This document shows, piece after piece, positions 28,601 through 35,386 of a stretch of DNA of 64,000 bases. Source of the stretch: Lachnospiraceae bacterium (lineage in GTDB: Bacteria; Bacillota; Clostridia; Lachnospirales; Lachnospiraceae); the NCBI GenBank assembly GCA_017399685.1, contig JAFQBM010000040.1, forward strand, positions 62,001 through 126,000, in the 5' to 3' direction. The position numbers and the translations under genes are program-made. The stretch's first letter is position 1. Each line of letters opens with the position of its first letter. The notes under the pieces are model-generated. The model ran no database searches. It was not told where the DNA came from and saw nothing but the letters and a program-made list of their open reading frames with translations.

Positions 28601-31140
28601 TTATAATTTTTTCCAAGTACGTCTACCAAGTATTTATTACTGCTAATAGTGGTATTTATTGTATTGTTTAATGTGTTTAATCTTTCTGTTTCTTGAGTTT
28701 TAAAAGTGTTATAATAAGCTTCACTATCTGCTACAAGTTGAGTGTATGCTTTTCTGACAACATCTTCTTGTTCTTCTTGTAGAGTTTTTAATTGTTCTCT
28801 TAAAGCTTTTTCATCACCTAAATACTCAAGTAACTGTGGGTAATCTGCAATAATACCATCTACAACTGAATTAGTTTGACCATTTGTATTTAATTCGTTT
28901 AAAAGTTCATCAATTTTTGCAATTTGAGAACGAGCATTTGCTAATGTATTATTCCAATCAGCATCAGACATATCGCTGTGAGCGATTTTCATTATCTTAG
29001 AATATACTTGTTCTGCTGTTAAGCCAGTCTGCTCAAGCAACGAATTATACTCTTTAGTTGAGGAAAGGGTATAAGAAGTGAGTTCACCTGCTTTAGCTAG
29101 GTCTAGGAGAGATTGTTTGGCTTCTGCGAAGTTTGTGGAATTAAAAGCATCTTCGAAATTTAAAAGGTTATTTCCATCAACATCTGAAGCAGATTTTAAT
29201 GCATCTTCATACATTGCAATAGCTTCAATGGCATTTTTTGCACCTAGAGTAGAACTGTTCCAAAGTTCAATTTGTTCTTTGTTGAAATCTTTTGTATACT
29301 CTTGTAAAGTTTTATAATCCTCTGCATCGACTCTTTTACCAGAAGAAGTGAAGAAGTCCGCACTACCTCCTTCCGCAATAGAATCAATTGAATTTTGCAA
29401 CCTATTCTTTGTGTCTTGTTCATCAGCAATAATTGGTGTTATGTTAATCTTAATACCAAATTCATTAAGCCTTATTCGTAATTGCTCTGCAAATTGCAAT
29501 ACATCTAAGTCGCCATTCTCAAAAGATAATAACTGCTGAAACATTCTGTCGATTTCTGCCTTATGTTCTTCTGGAACTTGCATTAATGGATTAATTATAT
29601 TCTCTTCAACATAATTTTGATAATCCCATGCCGTCATTAAAGGAACTCCAGATTCGTTAACTTCTTTCCAATTAATTTCTGGAATTATTGCATCTACAAT
29701 CTTAGAAGAGTTGTCGGAAAGATACTGATAATTATAATTATCTTTTACCCACGCTTGAAGATTTTTAGTCATTTTAGAGTAAGATGTTTCAAAAGCTTTT
29801 TCTTTTTCTGCAATATCTTTCTTTAAGCCATTTTCGGTAGCTTTATAATATCTATTCTCTGTTTCCAAAAATGCGTCATAAAATTCTTGTGCCTTTTCTA
29901 ATTGTTGTGGACTCCAAGAGATTAATTGAATAGCAGTATCATTTCCAGCAGCAGTAGTTTCTGTAAATTCAATATTCGCTGCTGAGAGAGCTTTTTTCAT
30001 TGCTTCTCCATACTTCGAATAGTCTTCAGTTCTGAAACTAACAAGCCCATTTGAACTCGCAAGATTTATATTAACATTTTCATAATCTTTTTGTAAAAGA
30101 GACAATTGTTCTTGTAAGCCGTCTATCTCATTTTTAGTTGCTTCAACTTCATAATAAATGCCATCGGCAACCTTATCCATATTGTCAATCAATGTCTGTT
30201 GTGCAACTGCCTGTTGGGTTTCTAATAATTCTTGCAGTTTCTCATTTGTTTCATCAGCATTAGAACCAATAGCAAGCAAAGCATTTCCTTGTTCGTCATA
30301 TCCAGAAACTAAAGTAGGAAACAACTCAGCTAATTCATTTGAAATTGATAAGTATTCTGCATAATCTTCTTCGGATAAATGCAGGTTTTCTGAAAATTCA
30401 CTTACTCCTTTAGACAACTGTAAAAACCTATCTTTATTTTCAGATAGGGTAGTAGTCATATTTTTTAAAGAGTTTTGAGCATCATCAATTTTCTCTTGTG
30501 CTTCTTGCATTGCTTCGGCTGCATATTTTGCACGATTAACGTAGTTGTCAATAGCTTTTACAGCTAATTCAATACCTTTTGCAATTAAAGCACCAATAAG
30601 CATATTGCATACCGCAGCTAGAGCTTGAGTAGCAACAGTAGCAGCTTTTGCTCCTAACGTTTGTTGTTTAAGTGCATTATTATGGTCAATAGCACTTTGA
30701 CGAGCACCTTCATAACTTTTCTTTACATCATCTAAACTAGCTTTTTGTAAATCGTTATTCTGAACAAATTCAATTTGCCACTTTTCACCCTCTTTGAATT
30801 CTTTGAAGTAATCACTCCAACTTCCCTTGGTTATATCAATGAGATTTTGTTGTTGCTGTAAATCACTTAAAATCTTTTGAGCAACAGAATCATCAATATC
30901 AGGGTACAATGTATCTACATCAATCATTTGAGACTGAATAGATTCTTTGCCAGGGTATAATCTTTTCCAAACACTATCCGTATTTTTAAAAGCACCTAAT
31001 AAATCATTTGTGTCTTGAAAACTTTCATTGATATCTGAAATTTTTCCGACAATAGCATTTCCAATATCATTAAATGATTTCCCAAATACTCCCCATTTGG
31101 TACTTGTTTTATCTATATCACTATTGAATGTTTTGAATAT
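25630..31140 (-). CDS. tape measure protein, exon 3 (C-terminal 1,836 residues)
   Basis: The first exon base is 31140, directly after the intron's terminal G. The frame begins IFKTFNSDIDK and continues GIKNVG of exon 2. It holds long coiled coils, a hydrophobic segment (AALAAVCNMLIGALIAKGIE), further coiled coils, and then about seven wall-binding-type repeats (NGTWNYYEGG, NKWYHLDENGNM, SGTWSYVDGSG, KYYWVGADGKW) at roughly 26,060-26,530, followed by a typical tape-measure end (DQIALIGEMGSELYYDKSSG). The ATG at 31143 lies inside the intron and is not the biological start. The protein sets tail length and probably enters the host during DNA ejection. Confidence 0.85.
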   Translation of the reverse strand: MFKTFNSDIDKTSTKWGVFGKSFNDIGNAIVGKISDINESFQDTNDLLGAFKNTDSVWKRLYPGKESIQSQMIDVDTLYPDIDDSVAQKILSDLQQQQNLIDITKGSWSDYFKEFKEGEKWQIEFVQNNDLQKASLDDVKKSYEGARQSAIDHNNALKQQTLGAKAATVATQALAAVCNMLIGALIAKGIELAVKAIDNYVNRAKYAAEAMQEAQEKIDDAQNSLKNMTTTLSENKDRFLQLSKGVSEFSENLHLSEEDYAEYLSISNELAELFPTLVSGYDEQGNALLAIGSNADETNEKLQELLETQQAVAQQTLIDNMDKVADGIYYEVEATKNEIDGLQEQLSLLQKDYENVNINLASSNGLVSFRTEDYSKYGEAMKKALSAANIEFTETTAAGNDTAIQLISWSPQQLEKAQEFYDAFLETENRYYKATENGLKKDIAEKEKAFETSYSKMTKNLQAWVKDNYNYQYLSDNSSKIVDAIIPEINWKEVNESGVPLMTAWDYQNYVEENIINPLMQVPEEHKAEIDRMFQQLLSFENGDLDVLQFAEQLRIRLNEFGIKINITPIIADEQDTKNRLQNSIDSIAEGGSADFFTSSGKRVDAEDYKTLQEYTKDFNKEQIELWNSSTLGAKNAIEAIAMYEDALKSASDVDGNNLLNFEDAFNSTNFAEAKQSLLDLAKAGELTSYTLSSTKEYNSLLEQTGLTAEQVYSKIMKIAHSDMSDADWNNTLANARSQIAKIDELLNELNTNGQTNSVVDGIIADYPQLLEYLGDEKALREQLKTLQEEQEDVVRKAYTQLVADSEAYYNTFKTQETERLNTLNNTINTTISSNKYLVDVLGKNYKVDLNNYKSITDAKAKLEMELIKNSASAWSKFYKVQVDATTGYASVISSSTFSPSEYMGSDGNYGEAIKKGMAELNKQKSAAQDVADTYNSIIAALEGIADTTNISTAPVSSSSSSSSSKEAEATIETFNWVEKLLERIQARISKLEKTASSTYRTWATRNDALLKQLTEVNTEIIAQQKAYDIYIAKANSVGLSEHYKQLVQNGDYSIEDITDDTLKEQISAYEEWYTKATECSDAIVDLKDKISELGMTHFENIFSEYEDSLSGYKHQVEMLETYIDQTESKGYVVSGNYYKELINAQKLNINMLQEEYAKLKDSLQSSVDTGKIKPYSEAWYDMVDSIRNVQKSLEDSNSSLIEYQNNLRDLEWEAFDRLLDKISNIKDESDFLIELMSDKTMFDESGITDEGQATLGLHAINYNVYLSKADEYAKKIKEINAEIANDPNNQTLIDRRKELIELQQESILASKDEQQAMRDLISEGYDVFLESLQEIINKRKEMLDEMKDMYDYEKNISEQTQEISKLEKILKAYEGDNSEEARAKIQEYKVSLEEAKENLEETEFDRYIKNTEDMLDSLYEEAQEFVNGHLADLERLVSEVIDSTNENASNISETIKESADDVGYTISSKLTNAFDSASNGVADLVSDYNDNFLETMTTLQSTVDDIRNLIAGESNSDNLEKESNYSSDEESLSNPQDRWTQDTNGTWNYYEGGEQVKDSWTKYDKDNKWYHLDENGNMNTNQWIKNKSGTWSYVDGSGAAVTGWHKLGWTDGSNEWYNFDADGNMLENQWVDDYFVGKDGKMKTNTWIGHNGKYYWVGADGKWLDKEGWSLDYKPKDGLPIYEYAKGSKRIPEDQIALIGEMGSELYYDKSSGLIGQVGKGDMVFTNEASQKLWEFSQDPEGFMAKIGMPNLMSNFSLNMPSLSELKVPDVKPVAQNQNVTIDLGGIQMYGVNDPQEFTKQLKSAINDNSSIRKQLKDVAFGDMRGGNSFARYTR

Positions 31141-31191
31141 CATACTATTTATTTTTGCAGTTGTGGAAGTCTGCTACAAGTTGTGGAGTAC

Positions 31192-31220
31192 TTGTTATTT
31201 TGTTATTTATATGATAAAAT
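31192..31220 (+). promoter_or_regulatory. plus-strand promoter inside intron 2
   Basis: TTGTTA at 31192-31197, a 17-bp spacer and TAAAAT at 31215-31220, 30 bp before the zinc-ribbon gene at 31250. It points against the late transcript. Confidence 0.55.
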
Positions 31221-31249
31221 AAAACAAATTATAAGTAGGAGATGAGAAA

Positions 31250-31696
31250 ATGCTTCATTATTGTAAAAAATGTGGACGAATTGCACAAGAAAGTTATACT
31301 CAAAAAGTGCAAAAATGCGACTGTTGTGAAACAATTATGTTGCCTGTCCCACCAAAATATCTTTTTGAAGGATTTGATATAGCTTTTAAAGATAAAGAAA
31401 CAGAAAGACTTCTTATAGAAGAACTCGTCAAAACCTCACCAGAATTCGACCAATACTTATTCGACCATAGAGATGAAATCTTAGCAAAACAATCTGTTGA
31501 GTTTAATGCCAAAATGGAACATGGTAGGGCAGTATTAGAAAATGCGAGTAGAAAAGTAACTTGCCCTTACTGTAAATCTACTAATGTGAAGAAAATTGGT
31601 CAGCTCAATCGTACTGTATCCACTGGGTTGTTTGGGTTAGGTAGTAAGAAGATTGGTAAACAATGGCATTGTAATGGTTGTGGTAGTGATTTTTAA
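31250..31696 (+). CDS. double zinc-ribbon protein, intron cargo
   Basis: 148 residues, ATG behind AGGAGATG. An N-terminal ribbon (CKKCGR, then CDCC), a helical middle (about residues 40-100) and a C-terminal ribbon (CPYCKSTNVKKIG, later WHCNGCGSDF) are visible. Ribbons of this type bind DNA, RNA or proteins. It is antisense to the phage late operon with its own promoter, and is followed by the 31716 gene after 19 bp. Function unknown; there is no HNH or GIY-YIG motif, so it is not an obvious homing endonuclease. Confidence 0.75.
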   Translation: MLHYCKKCGRIAQESYTQKVQKCDCCETIMLPVPPKYLFEGFDIAFKDKETERLLIEELVKTSPEFDQYLFDHRDEILAKQSVEFNAKMEHGRAVLENASRKVTCPYCKSTNVKKIGQLNRTVSTGLFGLGSKKIGKQWHCNGCGSDF

Positions 31697-31715
31697 TAAA
31701 AGGGGTGTTAAAACA

Positions 31716-32090
31716 ATGAAAAATACACAAAACATCGCATCACTAATAGCAAAACTTGAATACGAAATTGGCAAAGAGTGTTATAATCCAAATTCTTATG
31801 ATGGATATACTGGAATTGAAGGTCTTGGATATAGATATCCTGTCAGCGTATATCAGAATGAAAATATGCGAAGATACAGAGGTACTATTTCAAGTCTTGC
31901 TCCATCAGAAGTACATACTATGAAGTATGTGTTTGGTTCTAATCACTTGTTTGTTGGTAAAGGATTGTATAATGTTCTTTCAGCTCTTGAAAAGAGATAT
32001 GGTATTGACTTCAATGAATTGGAAGAAAAATTGAGTTCTGATAATCAAAACCAAACTAGAACACAAACAAATAATAACAATAATAAATAA
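31716..32090 (+). CDS. conserved-looking protein of unknown function, intron cargo
   Basis: 124 residues, ATG at 31716 with a weak AGGGGTG ribosome site. The body reads IASLIAKLEYEIGKECYNPN, YRYPVSVYQNENMRRYRG and VFGSNHLFVGKGLYNVLSAL, and it ends in a Gln/Asn/Thr-rich tail. It appears globular without TM segments. It shares an operon with the zinc-ribbon gene and ends at a bidirectional terminator. Confidence 0.7.
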   Translation: MKNTQNIASLIAKLEYEIGKECYNPNSYDGYTGIEGLGYRYPVSVYQNENMRRYRGTISSLAPSEVHTMKYVFGSNHLFVGKGLYNVLSALEKRYGIDFNELEEKLSSDNQNQTRTQTNNNNNK

Positions 32091-32114
32091 AGAGACTATA
32101 ACAGTCTCTTTATT
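32091..32114. terminator. bidirectional terminator
   Basis: AGAGACT/AGTCTCT stem around ATAAC, with T-rich flank on the plus side. It overlaps the stop codon of the convergent 52-residue minus-strand gene. Confidence 0.65.
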
Positions 32115-32254
32115 TTCTTTTTCATATATTCGATTATTTGTTCTTTTGTGGGGAATACCCCATCATATCTAACATCCGACCTTGGTGTTTTTGGAAACGG
32201 AGTACCATTCGATGTTGTGTTATATTTATTTGTTAATATAATTTCATTTTTCAA
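32096..32254 (-). CDS. small basic protein, intron cargo
   Basis: 52 residues from a TTG at 32254 with GAAAGGATG about 12 bp upstream. It begins (M)KNEIILTNKYNTTSNGT and ends in a basic helix (EQIIEYMKKKIKRLL). No ATG is in frame, so the start is tentative. Two terminators lie upstream, implying its own promoter. Confidence 0.45.
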   Translation of the reverse strand: MKNEIILTNKYNTTSNGTPFPKTPRSDVRYDGVFPTKEQIIEYMKKKIKRLL

Positions 32255-32324
32255 ATAAAATCACATCCTTTCAAAAATAATAAATGCGGATATATAATAG
32301 GATAGAAGAGTAGTAGTATAACAA

Positions 32325-32350
32325 AAGACCTAGATTGATTTCTAGGTCTT
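32325..32350 (-). terminator. terminator within intron 2 cargo
   Basis: A 10-bp perfect stem AAGACCTAGA/TCTAGGTCTT, followed on the minus strand by TTTGTT. Confidence 0.7.
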
Positions 32351-32380
32351 AAATTTGTTGTAATATTTACATAACGCAAA

Positions 32381-32403
32381 AAAGATTGGTATATCCAATC
32401 TTT
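32381..32403 (-). terminator. terminator downstream of the toxin-like gene and structured RNA
   Basis: AAAGATTGG pairs with CCAATCTTT; on the minus strand TTTTTTGCG follows. Confidence 0.75.
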
Positions 32404-32489
32404 CTCACATAAAAATTCTTTTTTGTTGGGATTTCATACCCGAAATTACTTTATGTTTGAGCAATCAACTCATTTCTTACAAATAATAA

Positions 32490-32588
32490 AAGCACATTTA
32501 TCTTGGCTGGGCGGTGTATCCAGCATCTCAGGTACTCTATAAATAGAGTGTGTCGGGAACCATTTCCGACCTCAAAATAACTGTGCTT
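32490..32588 (-). ncRNA. unassigned structured RNA 3' of the toxin-like gene
   Basis: The ends pair over about 13 bp (AAGCAC with GTGCTT, TTATTTT with AAGATAA). Inside are three hairpins: GTCGG/CCGAC, ACTCTA/TAGAGT and GCTGG/CCAGC, the first two closed by AGGT/ACCT. This makes a ~99-nt multibranch fold between the toxin-like stop and a terminator. It is not a tRNA and I recognise no known family. It may be a second regulatory RNA of the toxin-like locus or part of the intron. Confidence 0.5.
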
Positions 32589-32598
32589 GCTATCTATT

Positions 32599-33087
32599 TT
32601 ATTCTTCTTTGTTCAACTCTTCAATTAATCTTTTCTCAAAATCCAAAATAGGAGTAAAAGTTAATTCCTTTCCTATTCTTGCAAATCTAACAACTTTTCG
32701 TGCTTTAGCATTTAATTCTTTTCGTTTTTTATCATTAATCTCAATAGGAGTATTTGTGTTATGATATGTATAAATCTTATCTATGTATTTTTCTAAAACA
32801 GGAATCATATTTTGTATTAATGCTGCATTTTTATTACCTTTTATATATACAAACGAAATACTGTCGCATACACCATATTTTTTAATGGATTTTTGATATT
32901 CATATTCATATTTGTCAACTTGAGAAGATATCGGTATCATCCAATATATATTATCTTCTTTAAAAGCATAATAACATGGTCTATTATGTTCTCCATTCTC
33001 ATCTGTATCTTTATTTAAGGATGTATTTGGAACTTTATATTTTTCAAAATATTCATCTTTAATGAAATATAACTTATTTTCTTCCAC
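32599..33087 (-). CDS. ToxN/AbiQ-like type III toxin candidate (endoribonuclease)
   Basis: 162 residues, GTG start at 33087 behind ATAGGAG. The N-terminal pattern LYFIKDEYFEKY, then NRPCYYAF, then IYWMIPISSQVDKY matches the ToxN/AbiQ layout as I know it (Y-x-I-x-D-x-Y, RP, PLSS followed by basic residues). The length fits the family (about 160-190). These toxins are RNases that cut their own antitoxin RNA into pseudoknots and are inhibited by it. The gene follows a pseudoknot-rich RNA and a terminator, the hallmark of type III loci. Family assignment is from motif pattern only. Confidence 0.55.
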   Translation of the reverse strand: MEENKLYFIKDEYFEKYKVPNTSLNKDTDENGEHNRPCYYAFKEDNIYWMIPISSQVDKYEYEYQKSIKKYGVCDSISFVYIKGNKNAALIQNMIPVLEKYIDKIYTYHNTNTPIEINDKKRKELNAKARKVVRFARIGKELTFTPILDFEKRLIEELNKEE

Positions 33088-33101
33088 ATTTTCTCCTATG
33101 C

Positions 33102-33131
33102 ATAAAATAAAACCCTACTTTTTAGTAGGGT
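33102..33131 (-). terminator. terminator/attenuator between antitoxin-like RNA and toxin-like gene
   Basis: A perfect 8-bp stem ACCCTACT/AGTAGGGT followed on the minus strand by TTTATTTT, ending just before the GTG ribosome site. Known type III loci use such a leaky terminator to set the RNA-to-toxin ratio. Confidence 0.75.
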
Positions 33132-33230
33132 CAATTTAAACCCCAGCCATTTGTTAGCCGCCTGCTGGGTGGCGAGAATTATTCACACCTGTACCTTTTG
33201 TTTAGGTCGATATACAGTCCCGACCACAAT
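33132..33230 (-). ncRNA. pseudoknot RNA, candidate type III antitoxin
   Basis: Two consecutive H-type pseudoknots are readable on the minus strand. Unit 1: 33221-33225 pairs with 33205-33209, and 33213-33217 with 33189-33193, plus an inner ACCT/AGGT hairpin. Unit 2: 33171-33174 pairs with 33159-33162, and 33164-33169 with 33142-33147. A TATAAT lies upstream near 33262-33267. The units are alike in form but not identical in sequence, unlike the direct repeats of classical ToxI. Confidence 0.55.
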
Positions 33231-33358
33231 AAGAGAAATCATTCTTGATTTCTTAACTACATTATACACAATTATGAGAAAAAATGTTACCAAAACGATA
33301 GAATATTTTTGTCATTTTTAAACAAAATTCGACGATTTATTAATAAAAGTTGATAAAA

Positions 33359-33571
33359 CTACTTAGTCAACATTTCTTTCACTTCTTCAAACGTTAATCC
33401 TTTAGAACTAATTAACTCATCTAATTCTACAAGTCGAGTCATCTTAATCTGTTCTTCCAAATCTTTCTTTGCCTGTTTCATCTCTTTAAGAGAGTTTTCC
33501 ATATTTTCTATTTCAGTTGTTATCTTTGCAAGTTGTTCGTCTAATGATAAATTCCTTTTTCCACGAGCCAT
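33359..33571 (-). CDS. small coiled-coil protein, intron cargo
   Basis: 70 residues, ATG at 33571 behind AGGAGG. It is almost wholly helical with heptads (LAKITTEIENMENSLKEMKQ), then a short C-terminal helix pair (LISSKGLTFEEVKEMLTK). It resembles small coiled-coil proteins of mobile elements (DUF4315-like) in layout only. It lies upstream of the antitoxin-like promoter. Confidence 0.65.
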   Translation of the reverse strand: MARGKRNLSLDEQLAKITTEIENMENSLKEMKQAKKDLEEQIKMTRLVELDELISSKGLTFEEVKEMLTK

Positions 33572-33728
33572 AATAACCTCCTATTTAACTTATATTTTAT
33601 GAAATATAATAGAAGAGTAGCACAAGGAAAGATTGTTGTAAAGATAAAACGTTCAATATTATAATGTATATTTTGACAGAGAATGTATGTTCCAACTTAC
33701 AAAATATAACAAAATATGATAGAATAAC

Positions 33729-33915
33729 ATCAAGCAAACTGCGACTTGAGTTACCACATCTCAGTCCGTTGTCACGGTAAGTGCTTGATGCTATTTGTAT
33801 CATGTGGGAGTGCCTATTGTATGATACGGCACGAGTCGGAAATAAATATTCGGGTCGTTCTGACCAATACAATTTCCCTAATGTTTTAAGAAATTCATAC
33901 AGAAGGGAGGGTAGA
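33729..33915 (+). ncRNA. long structured leader of a small membrane-protein gene
   Basis: About 190 nt without a supported gene. ATCAAGCA (33729-33736) pairs with TGCTTGAT (33782-33789), enclosing TTACC/GGTAA and a CCGT/ACGG hairpin. A pseudoknot follows: 33797-33803 with 33821-33827, and 33810-33814 with 33828-33832. Finally TTTCCCT (33873-33879) can pair with the ribosome site AGGGAGG (33904-33910). This looks like a translation-controlling leader. Confidence 0.5.
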
Positions 33916-34095
33916 ATGTTAGTAGTACTAACTGAAATTTTTGAAGTCTTAGGCAGTGTTGGATTATGTTATTTTGGATGGTTAGCACTTAAATTAGTAG
34001 TAACGATACTAATTTGCAGACATCCAGAGCTTTCTGAAAACAAAGTAAAATACATAACTAATATGATAGCCAAAGACAAACACCAATCTAATTAA
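33916..34095 (+). CDS. small hydrophobic protein, type I toxin-like
   Basis: 59 residues, ATG at 33916 with GGGAGG 5 bp upstream. One TM helix (about residues 10-34: VLGSVGLCYFGWLALKLVVT) and a short polar C-terminus. The long structured leader can sequester the ribosome site and a strong terminator follows, so it forms a self-contained unit. This resembles type I toxin mRNAs in architecture, but no antisense RNA is demonstrated. It could instead be a small phage membrane protein. Confidence 0.55.
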   Translation: MLVVLTEIFEVLGSVGLCYFGWLALKLVVTILICRHPELSENKVKYITNMIAKDKHQSN

Positions 34096-34143
34096 TTTCT
34101 ATTTTTGTATATTCCAATATTTATTTCTCCTTTTAAATTTTTA

Positions 34144-34176
34144 GGCTATCAGATTTTATATCTGGTAGTCTTTTTT
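34144..34176 (+). terminator. terminator after the 59-residue gene
   Basis: A 10-bp stem with one G.U (34144-34153 region with 34161-34170), followed by six T. Confidence 0.75.
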
Positions 34177-34203
34177 GACATATTTCGCTTTAAAATTCAT
34201 GTT

Positions 34204-34335
34204 CTAAGTCTTTATTCTTCTAATCCATCCACAGTGTTTACACATGTATGCAGATAAATCATATCCAACGTGTTCTGTTTTTTGAATTAACTCAAACTCA
34301 TGTTTACAAAAACATCTTCTAATCCATTGAATCAT
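34204..34335 (-). CDS. small zinc-finger protein, intron cargo
   Basis: 43 residues, ATG at 34335 behind AGGAG. It begins MIQWIRRCFCKHEFELIQKT and contains a possible zinc site from CFCKH and CKHCGW. It is basic. It lies between the two plus-strand leader cassettes on the opposite strand. Similar short zinc proteins are common in phages; function unknown. Confidence 0.6.
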   Translation of the reverse strand: MIQWIRRCFCKHEFELIQKTEHVGYDLSAYMCKHCGWIRRIKT

Positions 34336-34380
34336 AATTATTCTCCTAAATATTAACTTTATTTCTTCTTTGCTATATGG

Positions 34381-34524
34381 TATAATATTCCTTACAGTGT
34401 TGCAGATTTAACTCCATAAGCACCTCCAACTTTTATCTCGCCTTCACAGTGAGAGGTGTTATCTCCACAATAACACCAATCTTAGTACGATATTCAAAAC
34501 AATCAAAACTAAGGAGGTGTTCTT
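34381..34524 (+). ncRNA. switch-like leader that can hide its ribosome site
   Basis: A TATAAT at 34381-34386 with TTTATT 17 bp upstream marks the promoter. CACCTC (34421-34426) can pair with GAGGTG (34453-34458), or CACCTCC with the ribosome site GGAGGTG (34513-34519). GGTGTTAT (34455-34462), overlapping the first partner, pairs perfectly with ATAACACC (34470-34477). The alternatives are mutually exclusive, so the leader could toggle translation of the next gene. Confidence 0.55.
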
Positions 34525-34764
34525 ATGGAGAATATAATCAAATATACTGTTGAGTGTGGTTCTTGGTACGGAGTAGTAGCGTTAGTGATAGTACTAATAG
34601 GATTTATTTCTCTATTAGTTTTCGCCTACAAAACTATTCGATTTATATTACCTTTCACCAGCAAAGGTTTTAGCAAGTTTTGCAATACATTGATAAAGTA
34701 CAAAGATTTCCGTACAAAAGCCTCTGTTAAGGATGTCTCTATTGAGACGGAATTGCATAGGTAA
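34525..34764 (+). CDS. small membrane protein, type I toxin-like
   Basis: 79 residues, ATG behind a perfect AAGGAGGTG. One long TM helix (about residues 15-40: GVVALVIVLIGFISLLVFAY) is followed by a basic tail (FTSKGFSKFCNTLIKYKDFR). It has the same arrangement as the 33916 gene: promoter, structured leader able to hide the ribosome site, hydrophobic product, terminator. Sequence similarity between the two proteins is not obvious. Function is inferred from architecture only. Confidence 0.55.
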   Translation: MENIIKYTVECGSWYGVVALVIVLIGFISLLVFAYKTIRFILPFTSKGFSKFCNTLIKYKDFRTKASVKDVSIETELHR

Positions 34765-34769
34765 GCTTT

Positions 34770-34805
34770 GGACTATCGGGATTACTCTTGATAGTCCTAT
34801 TTTTG
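34770..34805 (+). terminator. terminator after the 79-residue gene
   Basis: A perfect 8-bp stem GGACTATC/GATAGTCC followed by TATTTTTG. Confidence 0.75.
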
Positions 34806-35386
34806 ATTATACCATATTATTATTTCTCCGTTTCTTCCACTACGGCTAGGAGAAATCCTTACATTATCCTATTTCTACTTATAATAATATAAGTGCTATA
34901 AGAAATAGAAGAGCAGTATCACTCTCGATAATTTTTACTCAGTCACGAGACAGATTATCAACTGTGTTTGGAGCACCCATTACAAGCCATTTCTGACTCA
35001 AAATCGTTTCTGCTCTCTGAACACTTCCATATCTGAATAATCAGACTTAGGGTATCCGTTGCTGATAGCCGATTTAGCTTTACATATGTAACGCTTAGTA
35101 CTTAGGGCTTATCGCCCGTACCTAAATAACTTTTTTCTTGTTGTTACCAACACTCTTTCGAGATACATTCACGCACATCGTTTCCAATACGTTGTAGTAA
35201 GTTATTTTATATATACGGTATTTTTATTCTTTCCTTCCAGCACTGAGGAATAGCAATCCTCAATTACGATTTATTTTATAGAATGTGGTGAGTTGACTAG
35301 GCTCACATCCCCTACCTTTGAATATAATTCTTAGGCATGGTAGGCATATTCAAAACAATTATTGATTACATACACTCATATGCAAT
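34806..35386 (-). ncRNA. 5' structured region of intron 2
   Basis: No coding potential is apparent. The minus strand carries many hairpins (ATGTGAG/CTCACcACAT, GAGG/CCTC, GGGC/GCCC, ATTTCTCC/GGAGAAAT, and GTGTT..GAGCA with TGCTC..AACAC). It also holds the guide sequence that pairs with both exons. This is probably most of the catalytic core, but I could not assign P3-P8 by eye. Confidence 0.5.

Larger units (their letters stand above)
31141..35386 (-). mobile_element. group I-type intron 2 in the tape measure (4,246 nt, carries cargo genes)
   Basis: The 5' exon ends GTGGGT (35392-35387). The intron's guide GCCTAC, about 40 nt into the intron, pairs with it, giving the expected terminal U.G. 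The intron ends with G at 31141. The 11 nt before the guide (GTTTTGAATAT) are an exact reverse complement of the first 11 nt of exon 3 (ATATTCAAAAC), an unusually long P10. Excision joins GGT to ATA in frame. I could not trace P3, P7 and P8 by eye, so the class rests on junction pairing and frame. No homing endonuclease is recognisable; the interior holds small genes on both strands. Confidence 0.72.

Noticed and set aside
31250..31696. Homing endonuclease of intron 2
   Set aside because: It is a zinc-ribbon protein without HNH, GIY-YIG, LAGLIDADG or Vsr-like residues.
33132..33230. T-box, c-di-GMP or ZTP riboswitch in the leader of the 162-residue gene
   Set aside because: No T-box AGGGTGG-type motif or recognisable riboswitch consensus was found; the two pseudoknots plus terminator fit an antitoxin RNA better.
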